Below are positions 35,160 through 48,227 of a DNA stretch of 64,000 bases, in pieces (positions within the stretch are counted from its first letter, which is position 1; each line of letters starts with the position of its first letter). The notes under the pieces are model-generated. The model saw only the letters and a program-made list of their open reading frames with translations, did no database searches and was not told the DNA's origin. The stretch is taken from positions 372,001 to 436,000 of the forward strand of contig NZ_BIFQ01000002.1 of NCBI RefSeq assembly GCF_003967515.1. Reading direction: 5' to 3'. The position numbers and the translations under genes are program-made. The stretch comes from Dictyobacter aurantiacus. Lineage in GTDB: Bacteria; Chloroflexota; Ktedonobacteria; Ktedonobacterales; Ktedonobacteraceae.

Positions 35160-37990
35160 ACTTCGCGGTTGGATCATTGGTCAAGGCACGCGGACGCGAG
35201 TGGATCGTGCTGCCGGAATCGAGTGAGGAGGTGCTGCTGCTGCGTCCACTGGGCGGCACCGAGGATGAGGTCACGGGCATCGCCCGGCAGCTGGAGACGG
35301 TCGAGGAAGCCTCGTTCCTGCCGCCCGATCCCGATCTGCTGGGGGATTATCGCTCCTGCCGCCTGCTACGCGACGCGGTACGCCTGGGCTTCCGGTCGAG
35401 CGCCGGTCCCTTCCGCTCCTTCGCCCACCTGGCGGTCGAGCCACGCCCCTACCAGCTGGTGCCGCTGCTGATGGCGCTGCGCCAGGAGCCGGTGCGCCTG
35501 CTGATCGCCGATGACGTCGGTATCGGCAAGACCGTGGAGTCGTGCCTGATCGCGCGCGAGCTGCTGGACCGTGGGGAGATCTCGCGGCTGGCGGTGCTCT
35601 GTCCGCCGCACCTGGCGGAGCAGTGGCAGGCCGAACTGAGCGAGAAGTTCCACATCGACGCCAAACTGGTGCTTTCCAGTACGGTCTCGCAGCTGGAACG
35701 TGACTGCCGCCTGGGCCAATCGCTGTTTGAGCGCTACCCCTTTGTGATCGTCTCCATCGATTTTATTAAATCCGACCGGCGGCGCGATGAGTTTCTGCGC
35801 ACCTGCCCCGAGTTCGTGATCGTGGATGAGGCGCATACCTGTACCGAGGCGGGCGAGGGTCGCGGCGGACGCCACCAGCGCCACCAGCTGGTCGCCAGCG
35901 TCGCCGCCGATCCGCAGCGCCACCTGATCCTGGTCACGGCCACGCCGCACAGCGGCAACGAGAGCGCCTTCCGCTCGCTGCTGGTCCTGCTCAACAAGGA
36001 CTTCGCGCAGTTGCCGGAGGATCTGAGCGGACGCGAGCACGAGCAGGCGCGCCGTCAGCTGGCGGCCTATTTCGTGCAGCGGCGCCGCGCCGATATCCGC
36101 GCCTACCTGCACGCCGATACGCCGTTCCCTATCAGGATGGAACAGGAGCAGAGCTACAAGCTCACGCCGGAGTACCGGCACCTGGTGGAGCGGGTGATGC
36201 GCTTCGCGCGCGAGACGGTGATCGATCCCAACGACAGCAGCAAGCATCGCCAGCGCGTGCGCTGGTGGTCGGTGCTGGCGCTGCTGCGCTCCATCGCCTC
36301 CAGTCCCGCCGCCGCCGCCGCCACACTGCGCAGCCGGGCCGCCACCGCCGACACCGAGACGGAAGAGGAGGCCAACAGCATCGGCCGCCATACCCTGCTG
36401 GACCTGATGGAGAATGAGGCCACGGAGGGCGTGGACCTGGTGCCGGGCAGCGATTTTGAGCAGGAGCAGGGTGGTGAGACGCGCGTGCGCCGCCGCCTGC
36501 AGGAAATGGCCCGCGAGGCCGAGGCGCTCAAGGGGGCGAAGGACGAGAAGCTGCAGCAGGCCATCAAGATGGTCGGCGGCATGCTCAAGGATGGCTTTCA
36601 GCCGATCGTCTTCTGCCGCTTTATCCCGACCGCCGAGTATGTGGCCCAGGCGCTGCGCGAGCGCCTGCCCAAAGGCGTACAGGTGGAGGCCGTGACCGGG
36701 CTGCTGCCGCCGGTGGAGCGCGAGAACCGCATCGCCGATCTCTCCCAGCATGCCCAGCGCGTGCTGGTATGTACGGACTGCCTGAGCGAGGGCGTCAACC
36801 TGCAGGAGCACTTTAACGCGGTCATCCACTACGATCTGTCGTGGAACCCGACGCGCCATGAGCAGCGCGAGGGCCGCGTGGATCGCTTTGGGCAGCCCTC
36901 CAAACAGGTGCGCGTGGTGACCTACTACGATGGCTCGACCGACTCGCTGGATCGCATCGTGCTCAACGTGCTGATTCGCAAGCATCAATTGATCCGCACC
37001 TCGCTCGGCATCTCCGTGCCGGTCCCGGCCAATAGCGAGCAGGTGATCGAGTCGATCTTTGAGGATCGCATCCTGCGCGGGCGCGAGAACGTGCTGGAGG
37101 GCGATCAGATGGCGCTGCCGGGGATGGAGGATCCGCGCGAGAAGGAGCTGTCGCAGCAGTGGACCGATGCCTCGGAGCGCGAGAAGCGCTCGCGCAGCAT
37201 GTTCTCGCAGGAGACGATCAAGGTGGACGAGGTGGCGCGCGAGCTGGAGGCGATGCGCTCGGCGATCGGCTCGACGGTCGATGTGGAGACCTTTACGCGC
37301 GATACCCTGCAGGCATATGGCGCGGCCGTCAGCCAGAACAGCCAGGGGGTCACGCTGCTCGATCTCAGGGAGACGCCACGGGCGCTGCGCGATACGCTCT
37401 CGCTCCACACCACCAGCCTGAAGGCGCGCTTCGAGCTGCCGGTGAGCGATGACGAGGTCTACCTCAATCGTACGCATCCCGTGATCGAGGGCCTGGCCAC
37501 CTATGTGATGGATGCCGCCCTCGATCCCGAAGGGGAGGGCGTGGCGCGCCGCTGCGGGGTGATCCGCACCAGCCGCGTGGCGAAGCGCACGACGCTGCTG
37601 CTGACGCGCATGCGCTTCCACATCGTGACGCGGCAGGCCGGCGAGGAGCGCATCCTGCTGGCCGAGGACTGCCAGATCCTGGCCTTTAGCGGCGCGCCAC
37701 ACAACGCCAGCTGGATCGATGATCCAGCCACGATCAACGCGCTGGTCGAGGCGCGGCCGGAAGCCAATACGCTACCGGAACAGGCCCGCAACCTGCTGCG
37801 CCAGGTGATCGACGCCATCCCGACGCTGCAGCCGCACCTGCAGGAGGCCGCCGCGCAGCGAGGCAATGAGCTGCGCGAGGCGCACCGGCGCGTGCGCAGC
37901 GCCGCGCAGATGCGTGGGATACGCTACGAGGTGAAGTCTGAGTTCGCCCCCGATATCCTGGGCATCTATGTCTATCTACCCAAACTGTGA
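35156..37990 (+). CDS. SNF2/RapA-type helicase (DrmD-like)
   Basis: A 944-residue protein. The start MNFAVGSL at 35156 overlaps the previous stop (ATGA), and the N-terminus is a short beta-domain that recognises the start well. SNF2 motifs: IADDVGIGKTVES (Walker A) near residue 118, VIVDEAHTC near 222, LVTATPHSGN, then in the second lobe VLVCTDCLSEGVNLQ and REGRVDRFGQ near 571. The long C-terminal region is helical. Length and order fit the DrmD helicase of class 1 DISARM, which sits beside a DrmMI methyltransferase, as here. Role: double-stranded DNA translocase in the defence complex (inferred). Confidence 0.85.
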   Translation: MNFAVGSLVKARGREWIVLPESSEEVLLLRPLGGTEDEVTGIARQLETVEEASFLPPDPDLLGDYRSCRLLRDAVRLGFRSSAGPFRSFAHLAVEPRPYQLVPLLMALRQEPVRLLIADDVGIGKTVESCLIARELLDRGEISRLAVLCPPHLAEQWQAELSEKFHIDAKLVLSSTVSQLERDCRLGQSLFERYPFVIVSIDFIKSDRRRDEFLRTCPEFVIVDEAHTCTEAGEGRGGRHQRHQLVASVAADPQRHLILVTATPHSGNESAFRSLLVLLNKDFAQLPEDLSGREHEQARRQLAAYFVQRRRADIRAYLHADTPFPIRMEQEQSYKLTPEYRHLVERVMRFARETVIDPNDSSKHRQRVRWWSVLALLRSIASSPAAAAATLRSRAATADTETEEEANSIGRHTLLDLMENEATEGVDLVPGSDFEQEQGGETRVRRRLQEMAREAEALKGAKDEKLQQAIKMVGGMLKDGFQPIVFCRFIPTAEYVAQALRERLPKGVQVEAVTGLLPPVERENRIADLSQHAQRVLVCTDCLSEGVNLQEHFNAVIHYDLSWNPTRHEQREGRVDRFGQPSKQVRVVTYYDGSTDSLDRIVLNVLIRKHQLIRTSLGISVPVPANSEQVIESIFEDRILRGRENVLEGDQMALPGMEDPREKELSQQWTDASEREKRSRSMFSQETIKVDEVARELEAMRSAIGSTVDVETFTRDTLQAYGAAVSQNSQGVTLLDLRETPRALRDTLSLHTTSLKARFELPVSDDEVYLNRTHPVIEGLATYVMDAALDPEGEGVARRCGVIRTSRVAKRTTLLLTRMRFHIVTRQAGEERILLAEDCQILAFSGAPHNASWIDDPATINALVEARPEANTLPEQARNLLRQVIDAIPTLQPHLQEAAAQRGNELREAHRRVRSAAQMRGIRYEVKSEFAPDILGIYVYLPKL

Positions 37991-38028
37991 TCATAGCTGA
38001 TCTGTATATAAAGAGAGGAACACCAGGG

Positions 38029-42066
<4,038 letters not shown>

Positions 42067-42142
42067 CAGGGGATGTTGGCATATGTCCTTGCTCAATCGC
42101 TATATATAATCACGCTTGAAAAATGAGAGTTTCTAAAGACAT

Positions 42143-42457
42143 ATGAAGATGTATACATTGATCGGCACTGATGGGAAGCCATATCAGAGCGAGCAGAAGG
42201 GGACGTTTGGAGGGAATAAACAAGGCAAAATATACGGCGGCTTCGATTGTCCGAGCGCCAATTATTACATTGCCAGGGGACAGTATGTCAAGAATCGCGT
42301 CTTTTTTGCTGATGAGCTCACAGCTATCCTGGCAGGCTATCAGCCCTGTGCCAGGTGTATGAAAGAACGCTACCCCCTATGGAAGCAGGCTAAGAATCAG
42401 GCACCAGGAGATAGGAAGCATGCACTGGAGATCTACCGCTCGCTGTGTGGGTATTGA
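42143..42457 (+). CDS. Small Ada-like zinc-binding protein
   Basis: A 104-residue protein. The central part (GGFDCPSANYYIARG, RVFFADELTAILAGY, QPCARCMKERY) matches the methyl-phosphotriester-binding zinc domain of Ada, with Cys in DCPS and CARC. No AraC DNA-binding or alkyltransferase domain is attached. Similar stand-alone proteins exist as metal-binding proteins of unknown role. It lies 76 bases after the methyltransferase, on the same strand, so may be read through from it. It could sense modified DNA, but that is speculation. Confidence 0.7.
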   Translation: MKMYTLIGTDGKPYQSEQKGTFGGNKQGKIYGGFDCPSANYYIARGQYVKNRVFFADELTAILAGYQPCARCMKERYPLWKQAKNQAPGDRKHALEIYRSLCGY

Positions 42458-42544
42458 TACGCGGGCACAGGTCACTCCCAGGCAACGAGACGAACGTGAT
42501 CTCGTTGCTTGCATGTTGCTCATGGCGTGAGGGAGAAGGGCACC

Positions 42545-42979
42545 ATGGTCTACATCGAGAAGCGCTGCTGGGTCTGCAACAAGGTCATCACCTGGGGACA
42601 GAGCGACACCGCCTGCAAGCTGCAGTGTCGCGACCGGCTCTATGCCGAAAGCTATCGCATCGAGCGCCATAAAGAGGCGTCCTATATCAGGAACCGCCCC
42701 TGCCGCCTGCAACTCGGCGAGTGGGCCGAAACCCTGCGCCACTACAAATGGCGCTGCGCCTTCTGCAAGGGTCCCTTTGAGAGCCTGGACCATTTTGTCC
42801 CCGTGAGCAAGGGTGGCGCCACCTGGGTCGGCAACGTCGTCCCCGCCTGCCTGCAGTGCCAGATCGCCAAAGGCAACCTGCTCCCCCAGGAAGTCGAGGC
42901 CATTCCCCAGGAGATCATGGAACGCATCGCCCTCTATCTGCAGAGGCGCGACCGGAGCAGCCTCAAACAAACACAGTAG
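42545..42979 (+). CDS. HNH endonuclease-like protein
   Basis: About 144 residues from MVYIEKRCWVC. The N-terminus has CWVCNK and a second Cys, and the C-terminal half carries an HNH fold: CAFCKG, then ESLDHFVPVSKGG (first His), GNVVPAC (Asn) and LQCQIAKGN. The usual HNH residues are present, though the first His follows Asp (DHFVP). Such nucleases nick or cut DNA with a metal ion. An upstream ATG at 42509 is in frame; 42545 fits the domain start. It lies in the same direction as the methyltransferase operon and may supply nuclease activity. Confidence 0.75.
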   Translation: MVYIEKRCWVCNKVITWGQSDTACKLQCRDRLYAESYRIERHKEASYIRNRPCRLQLGEWAETLRHYKWRCAFCKGPFESLDHFVPVSKGGATWVGNVVPACLQCQIAKGNLLPQEVEAIPQEIMERIALYLQRRDRSSLKQTQ

Positions 42980-43113
42980 GAAGATTTTGAACTTGCCCCT
43001 GGCTGACAATAATCTTCAGATCCGCGCAATACAGAGAAACGGTGTGGAACCCGGCACATCATCATTACACAAAGACTCTGAACCTGGATCCATTATCGAA
43101 GAAAGAATGAAGC

Positions 43114-43446
43114 ATGCCATATATCAAAGGAACATCTGAAACCACTCGCATCACTTTGCAAGAAGCGGGCCTGGTCCTCAAGCAGGATTTCAAAATTCTG
43201 CGCAGGAATATTGGCAAGCCCAATGAATGCTATACCATCACGCTCTCCGGCCAGGGTAAGCAAAAAGCCATTGAGCGGCAAAACGAGCTGCAAAGCAAAG
43301 GGATAAGCGTCCAGGTCCTCCGGCTGACCAGCTACAGAGGTGTTAAAATAGATGTAGACCTTATTCCCGATGGAGGCATCTCATCACGTTTTACGATCGC
43401 CGATGACTTCACACCGCCTCCCGATGATTGGCAAGCAGATGCATAA
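43114..43446 (+). CDS. Unknown 110-residue protein
   Basis: The protein reads MPYIKGTSETTRITLQEAG and continues with a compact alpha/beta pattern (YTITLSGQGKQKAIERQNEL, VQVLRLTSYRGVKID) and an acidic end. No family is recognised. It lies 134 bases after the HNH gene, immediately before a palindromic repeat element that starts about 75 bases after its stop. Confidence 0.55.
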   Translation: MPYIKGTSETTRITLQEAGLVLKQDFKILRRNIGKPNECYTITLSGQGKQKAIERQNELQSKGISVQVLRLTSYRGVKIDVDLIPDGGISSRFTIADDFTPPPDDWQADA

Positions 43447-43521
43447 ATTCCAAAGCAAACTCCCATTTATACATGGGCATCAGCGCTTCCTTAAACGATC
43501 ATTACAACGTATAGGACCATT

Positions 43522-43934
43522 GGCCGCCAGCATGCTTCGCGCGAAGGATGGACGCGTCCCCTCACACGATCATGTCCCCGTAGGCGGCATAGGATTGCGG
43601 CCTGATTGACACGCAGAATACAGGAAAAGCAGCAATCCGGCCTTGTGCATGCCGCTCTGTTGACGTACGATATGTCGGCTTCTGCACGGAGCAGGGCCGC
43701 TTTCTCGCTTTTTAGGAACGATATCGTACGTGAACGGGTGCGGCATGCACAAGGCCGGATTGCTGCCTGAACTGCACACCAACGTCTTGAGAAAGCCGCA
43801 ATCCTATGCCGCCTACGGGGACATGATCGTGATTGGGGACCGCTCACATGCGTTCCTATGACGTTTCGGGTTCACAAATGCTTCCCTTTTTTCGCTAAAA
43901 TTGAATGTATTGCCCGCAAGGGGCGCACCTACGA
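43522..43934. repeat. Nested palindromic element, copy A
   Basis: First of three related elements (others at 48228-48683 and 61328-61765). A perfect 26-bp inverted repeat lies at 43629-43654 and 43741-43766, nested in a wider inverted repeat around GTAGGCGGCATAGGATTGCG (left near 43570-43598, right near 43797-43820). The right outer arm ends at about 43920 before CCCGCAAGGG. The left outer arm is lost. The flanking spacer has the B orientation while the core has the C orientation. Confidence 0.8.
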
Positions 43935-43954
43935 TCTTCATTCTCGATATTGCT

Positions 43955-44010
43955 AGCAGGGCCGTCGCCGCGATGGTCCACATCGGTCCCCGCGTGTTGC
44001 CCGGCCAGGC
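43955..44010. other. Short relic similar to part of the MFS gene at 59648
   Basis: About 45 bases around CGCGATGGTCCACATCGGTC resemble 59868-59917 inside the MFS exporter gene, in the same orientation as the window. It is too short to code for anything and probably marks a deleted paralogue. Confidence 0.35.
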
Positions 44011-44040
44011 TTCGGACTGTTTTTAAGAGAGAAATAGAGG

Positions 44041-44622
44041 ATGATTATCTTCATGAGGAAACAACAGTACATGCAGAAACGTTGGCAATGGATCATGGGA
44101 GCAATAACCCTGGTGGTTGCGCTCTTCTTGCCTCATCTGTGGGGGCCCTGGCGCGTCTCAGGCTTTTTCTGGCAATTCTTCTATTCATATCCTTTCTGGC
44201 ATTCGGCCCCCTCAGCTTCTTTATGGCTGTCAATTCTGTCAGGATTGAAGCTCTTTGATCTCTTTGTATACTTCTTTCCTCCCTGTGCTCTGACTGCCAG
44301 CATGATGTGGTGCTGGAGCAACCAGATGAACCAGCGTGCGACGGTCACTCACGCACTCGTAGTGGTGTTGAAGGCAACAGTGCTTGCGCTGTCGGCGACT
44401 GCTGTGATCTCTGCCGTGATTCTCATCATCCCTTACCCGGGCAACGGATGGGCAGTAGCTCTTGCTCTTGTCACCACTATGTGGACGGGCTTAGCGTTGC
44501 TTGCTTTCTTCCCCTGCCTGCTGATAGCAGCCATAGCGCTCACCAGTTTCCAGCGAAAAAATCAAGCCGCCAGAGACGGTATGGAGTCAGGATACAGGCA
44601 ATCTCTCCTGGAGAAGGAATAG
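44041..44622 (+). CDS. Unknown membrane protein
   Basis: Up to 193 residues with four to five hydrophobic segments (WIMGAITLVVALFLPHLWG, LLAFFPCLLIAAIALT and others). The open frame begins at ATG 44041, but an ATG at 44071 is preceded by GAGGA at a better distance. The C-terminal tail is charged. No family recognised and no operon partner. The relics on both sides suggest a rearranged region. Confidence 0.55.
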   Translation: MIIFMRKQQYMQKRWQWIMGAITLVVALFLPHLWGPWRVSGFFWQFFYSYPFWHSAPSASLWLSILSGLKLFDLFVYFFPPCALTASMMWCWSNQMNQRATVTHALVVVLKATVLALSATAVISAVILIIPYPGNGWAVALALVTTMWTGLALLAFFPCLLIAAIALTSFQRKNQAARDGMESGYRQSLLEKE

Positions 44623-44795
44623 ACCCCACTCAACTTTTCTGTGGACCTGGACAACTTTATGAAATTGGCCCATTTCTGTCTACACCAGTGGTACTACCGT
44701 ATACATGATACCAATTCGCGTTCTGTGATAGAATAGAAAAAGCTGTATGTGGGATGGTGGGAAGTAATAACGTTTGAGCAGGAGAAAACAGTTTC

Positions 44796-45212
44796 GTGGA
44801 CGATTATTATCTTATCGAACGCATGCCCACAGTAGAGGAGTATCAGGCATTGCGCACTGCTGTGGGTTGGGGAGAGGCGGATGCAGATGCAACCCAGAAA
44901 AGTGTGCAGAACAGCTTGTATTGGGTCTGCGTCCTCAAGCAGCAGAGCGTGATTGGATGTGGTCGAGTCATTGGAGATGGGGGTCTTTGTTTTTATGTGC
45001 AAGATATCATTGTTTTACCCAGGTATCAGGGGCAAGGACTTGGTCGACGCATTATGGAGAAGATCATGCACTATGTACGAGTAAACGCTCATCAAGGTGG
45101 TTTTGTCGGTCTCATGGCGGCCAAGGGAGCTGCTGGTTTTTACCTGAAGTATGGCTTTCTGGAACGCCCAACTCCAGACTATGGACCGGGAATGATCTTA
45201 TTTTGGAAATAA
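44796..45212 (+). CDS. GNAT-family N-acetyltransferase
   Basis: A 138-residue protein starting at a GTG, with GGAGA 10 bases upstream. The acetyl-CoA-binding motif A is clear: VQDIIVLPRYQGQGLGRRIM (Q/RxxGxG/A), followed by FYLKYGFLERP typical of the C-terminal strand. It transfers an acetyl group from acetyl-CoA to an amine; the substrate is unknown. It stands alone upstream of an IS630-type element. Confidence 0.85.
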   Translation: MDDYYLIERMPTVEEYQALRTAVGWGEADADATQKSVQNSLYWVCVLKQQSVIGCGRVIGDGGLCFYVQDIIVLPRYQGQGLGRRIMEKIMHYVRVNAHQGGFVGLMAAKGAAGFYLKYGFLERPTPDYGPGMILFWK

Positions 45213-45272
45213 GTCCTTGCGAGAGAAACCTCCTCTTGTTTCTCTCTTTGCAGTCCGTCAAGGAAGGAGACG

Positions 45273-45824
45273 ATGGCAAGAAAAACGCGTGCAGCAGCAC
45301 ATCTGTCGATTGAGGAAGTGAAGAGCCGGTTGAAAACAGATCCACGACCCTGGTGTCGACAACGCTGGCTGATCATCTATAATGCGCTGGTAGAGCCACG
45401 CAAGGCGGAAGAAATTGCTCGGCACTGCGGAGTTTCCAAAGCCACGGTCCATCAGGTGATCTCGACCTACAACCGCCTGGGCGTCGCCGCTGTGGAAACG
45501 GCAGGTAAGGGAGGTCGTCGGCATCAGTATCTCACGCTGGAAGAAGAAAAGGAATTCCTCGCACCGTTCTTTACGCAGGCTCAGGCAGGTTCGATCGCGA
45601 CGGTAGGTGATATCTGGAGAGCTTTTGAACAGCGGGTCGGACATGGAGTAGATGATAGTACTGTCTATCGGCTCCTCGACCGTCATGGTTGGCGCAAATT
45701 GATGCCACGCTCCAAACATCCTCAAGCGAGCAAGGAAGCGCAGGATCGCTTTAAAAAAACTTTGCCGAGCAAGTTCAAGCGGCAGTTGCCACATCTTCCC
45801 CAAAAGATGAGCGTCCCGTTTTGA
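45273..45824 (+). CDS. IS630-family transposase, first ORF
   Basis: 183 residues with a helix-turn-helix (AEEIARHCGVSKATVHQVIS) and a second winged helix typical of IS630 N-termini (VDDSTVYRLLDRHGWRKLMP). It stops at 45824 while the DDE domain continues in the -1 frame, as in IS630 members that use programmed -1 frameshifting. The overlap contains CCGTTTTGA, a plausible slippery site. Confidence 0.85.
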   Translation: MARKTRAAAHLSIEEVKSRLKTDPRPWCRQRWLIIYNALVEPRKAEEIARHCGVSKATVHQVISTYNRLGVAAVETAGKGGRRHQYLTLEEEKEFLAPFFTQAQAGSIATVGDIWRAFEQRVGHGVDDSTVYRLLDRHGWRKLMPRSKHPQASKEAQDRFKKTLPSKFKRQLPHLPQKMSVPF

Positions 45825-46240
45825 TCATGGCACAAGATGAAGGCTGCTTTGGCCGCATTAGCCGTGCAAAGCGCTGTTGGGCCCCTCCAGGAGTACGTCC
45901 GCATGTTCCCGCTCAGGTGGTGCGAGAGTATACCTATGCATACGTCGCTGTGGCTCCGGTCCTTGGCCAGATGGTCTCGTTGATTTTGCCGGAGGTTTCT
46001 ACATCGATGATGAATCTCTTCCTGGAGCAGGTCAGCCAGACCTTCTCGAAGTACTTTATCGTGATGCAAGTCGATCAAGCGGGCTGGCACCACGCCAAAA
46101 ATTTGATCATCCCGGAGAATATTCGCCTCATTCCTCAATCTGCTTACAATCCTGAATTGAATCCGGTGGAACACGTCTGGGACGAATTGCGCGAAAAATA
46201 CTTTCATAATCGCGTCTTCGCTTCGCTTGATCAGTTGGTT
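45821..46240 (+). pseudogene. IS630-family transposase, DDE part, 3'-truncated
   Basis: The second ORF begins near 45821 (TTG) or 45827 (ATG). It carries the DDE residues: AQDEG, QVDQAGWHH and NPVEHVWDELREKY. After FASLDQL the reading frame enters sequence that on the other strand encodes an Rhs repeat, so the natural C-terminus and the right end of the element are missing. The formal stop is at 46303. Transposition in cis is unlikely. Confidence 0.75.
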
Positions 46241-46459
46241 AGGGTTGCAGCTATTGTCATAGCTATCATAGAAGGACGTCGCATAGGCGTTACTACTACA
46301 TGAAGGCGTGACCGAGACCGATGTGGTGCCCTTACAGAGCGGGCGATTGAGCACATCATAGCTGATGACCATGCGGTCCGTCTGCTGGAGCAGACTGCTT
46401 TGGTCACCGCGGTGCGCGAGAAGACCACCATGCGGCTCCAACTTCAGCACAGCCATCAC
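46240..46459 (-). pseudogene. Rhs/YD-repeat fragment
   Basis: Minus-strand translation contains ISYDVLNRPLCKGTTSVS and YATSFYDSYDNSCNPN, the YD-repeat style of Rhs proteins. Both ends are broken: one by the IS630 remnant, the other near the stop of the immunity-like gene. It is a relic of a large polymorphic-toxin gene. Confidence 0.6.
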
Positions 46460-46738
46460 TCACAATGGCGGAGGGAACTGCTGTCATCAAGGCAGCTGCG
46501 CTAAGTTTTGAAGAGACTCCCTTGCGGATGTCCTAATAGAATGATCTGATGAGTCTTTATACTGCTCAAGAAAAGAAATATATTTTTTATTTTCTGAGTA
46601 ACCTAAAAAATACAGAATATATTCAAGCTCATTTTCCGTGAAAAAAGAAACATTTGTTAGAGTGTGTCTTAAACTGATTGGTTCGTCGATAGAATAAAAG
46701 AAAGGAGCTCAACACGCAGCAAGAAAGGATCGAAGCCG

Positions 46739-47164
46739 ATGTCTCGCTCATTGCACCGTAAACGCTATGCAACCGATCTGACAGATGATCAATGGGAATT
46801 GTTAGCCCCCTTGATCCCAGCAGTGTCGCCAAAGGCGACGTTCGAGGTCATTCCCCGGCGCGAAATCGTCAATGGGATTCTCTACGTCGTGCGCACCGGA
46901 TGTTCCTGGCGATTGGTGCCCCACGATTTGCCCAACGGAAAAACCCTGTACCATTATTTCCGTCAATGGAAGCTCAATGGGGTCTGGGAACAAGCCATGA
47001 CGACTTTACGCCGGCAGGTACGAACGTCCATTGACCGTGACCCGGAACCCAGTGCCGTCATCATTGACAGCCAATCCATCAAAACCAGTGCAGTCCGAGG
47101 CATCGAGCGTGGCTACGATGGCGGAAAAAAAAATATGGGGTCGCAAACGTCATCTGCTCGTTGA
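46739..47164 (+). CDS. IS5-family transposase, first ORF
   Basis: Reads DLTDDQWELLAPLIP, then GILYVVRTGCSWRLVPHDLP and VIIDSQSIKTS with the first catalytic Asp. It runs out of frame after a run of nine A residues at 47125-47133, where GGKK should continue as IWGRKRHLLVD in the +1 frame. Polymerase slippage or ribosomal frameshifting at the A-run would restore the full enzyme. Confidence 0.85.
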   Translation: MSRSLHRKRYATDLTDDQWELLAPLIPAVSPKATFEVIPRREIVNGILYVVRTGCSWRLVPHDLPNGKTLYHYFRQWKLNGVWEQAMTTLRRQVRTSIDRDPEPSAVIIDSQSIKTSAVRGIERGYDGGKKNMGSQTSSAR

Positions 47165-47597
47165 TACCCAAGGTTTTCTGATCGCCGTCATCGTTCATTC
47201 TGCTGGCCTGGTTGATCGCACAGCTGCACCGTTGTTGCTGCAACGGGTGACTGGCCGGCTTCCACGAGTCCGTCACCTGTTTGCCGACCATGGCTACACG
47301 GGACCATTGAAGGACTGGGTCAAAGAACACCTGGGGTGGAGCACCGAAATTGTGCCTCATGAGCACAACACCTCGCATATCACCTGGGTGCTTGAAAAAG
47401 ACGTTCCCGTCAAAGTCGTCAAACCAAAAGGAGGCTTTCAGGTGCAACGCAAACGCTGGGTCGTTGAACGTACCTTCGCGTGGTTGACGCGATACCGTCG
47501 CTTGGCTCGCGACTATGAAGGGTTGCCTTCTAGCAGTGAGGCCTTCATCCAGATTGCTTCGATCCGTCTCTTTTTGACGCGTTTGGCTCCTTTCTAG
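47031..47597 (+). CDS. IS5-family transposase, second ORF
   Basis: The functional part begins at about 47130 with KIWGRKRHLLVDTQG and includes HLFADHGYTG (second Asp) and RKRWVVERTFAWLTRYRRLARDY (catalytic Glu region, YREK-like). It is produced with the first ORF by frameshift at the A9 run. The first 30 residues overlap ORF 1 in another frame and are probably not used. Confidence 0.85.
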   Translation: MTVTRNPVPSSLTANPSKPVQSEASSVATMAEKKIWGRKRHLLVDTQGFLIAVIVHSAGLVDRTAAPLLLQRVTGRLPRVRHLFADHGYTGPLKDWVKEHLGWSTEIVPHEHNTSHITWVLEKDVPVKVVKPKGGFQVQRKRWVVERTFAWLTRYRRLARDYEGLPSSSEAFIQIASIRLFLTRLAPF

Positions 47598-48020
47598 CTC
47601 TCATGGCTCACTTTACGACACACTCTTATAAGAGGATCAAAATCTATCGCTCCTCCAATAGAATGGAAGGTAAGTGCCTGGCTTATCACTGGGAGGATTT
47701 CATCTCTGATGTCTTCATCTTTTTCTTCTAAGGCAGCTTTGACGAGCAAGGAGATGCCTTGAACAAACTCCTTATTTGAAACGTCTTGACGATGACCAAA
47801 CCCGTAATCCATAAATAGTTCTAGATCGCCTAGTTTTCTCATTTTACGATTTCGGTCGGTGTCGGATAAGGCACTGACAATCTCTTCTAAGATACTCAAT
47901 AGACCTGCTCCTCTAATGAAACGCTGTATCTGTGATGTTTGTGGTTCCCACCACAAATGCAGTAGAAACCACAAACATCATATCTCAATTTATGGCTCAC
48001 CTAAGGGAGAATCCAAATAA

Positions 48021-48138
48021 ATAGCCAGCTTTCCAGATAGGATGAAGCCTTTTTCTTCCTTGCAAAAACATATGTATAGCCTTTCTTGTGCAGATATAAA
48101 TATACATCCAATAGAAGAGTACAACATTGCTCTGCAAT
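48021..48138. repeat. 118-bp duplicate of 56519-56636
   Basis: A block of about 118 bases is shared with 56519-56636 at over 90 percent identity by eye and in the same orientation. No convincing gene covers either copy. It may be the end of an old mobile element or a shared gene remnant. Confidence 0.75.
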
Positions 48139-48227
48139 CACAAAACCTGGTACACTTTGCACTTATTCTGTTAATTTGTGCTTGTTACGATCCGTTTACT
48201 TTATATCACTTTTATATCAGGCAAAAC

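Larger units (their letters stand above)
46660..47625 (+). mobile_element. IS5-family (IS427-like) insertion sequence
   Basis: A 966-base element bounded by GAGTGTGTC/GACACACTC inverted ends (about 17 bp with two mismatches) and flanked by TTA on both sides, a 3-bp target duplication usual for this group. It holds two overlapping transposase ORFs. The insertion interrupts the gene at 46487-47899. The clean ends and intact ORFs suggest recent movement. Confidence 0.85.
46487..47899 (-). pseudogene. Helical immunity-like gene split by an IS5-family element
   Basis: The part at 47626-47899 starts from a TTG (47899) with a GGAG site and reads LSILEEIVSALSDTDRNRK onward to FDPLI. The element at 46660-47625 follows. 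If it and one TTA duplicate are removed, the frame continues without a stop through TNVSFFTENELEYILYFLGY to QNLAQLP at 46487. The rebuilt protein has about 145 residues, is helical and acidic, and resembles HEAT-like immunity proteins of polymorphic toxins. Its place next to an Rhs relic supports that role, but no family was confirmed. Confidence 0.65.

Noticed and set aside
33834..35177. 447-codon minus-strand frame
   Set aside because: Antisense shadow of the same helicase gene with low-complexity translation.
35366..37702. 778-codon open frame on the minus strand
   Set aside because: Antisense to the SNF2 helicase whose motifs are clear; no domain or ribosome site on the minus strand.
44622..44690. 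Possible insertion-sequence end (GACCCCACT...TGTGGACCTGGACA)
   Set aside because: It looks like a mobile-element terminus, but no partner end or transposase was found nearby.
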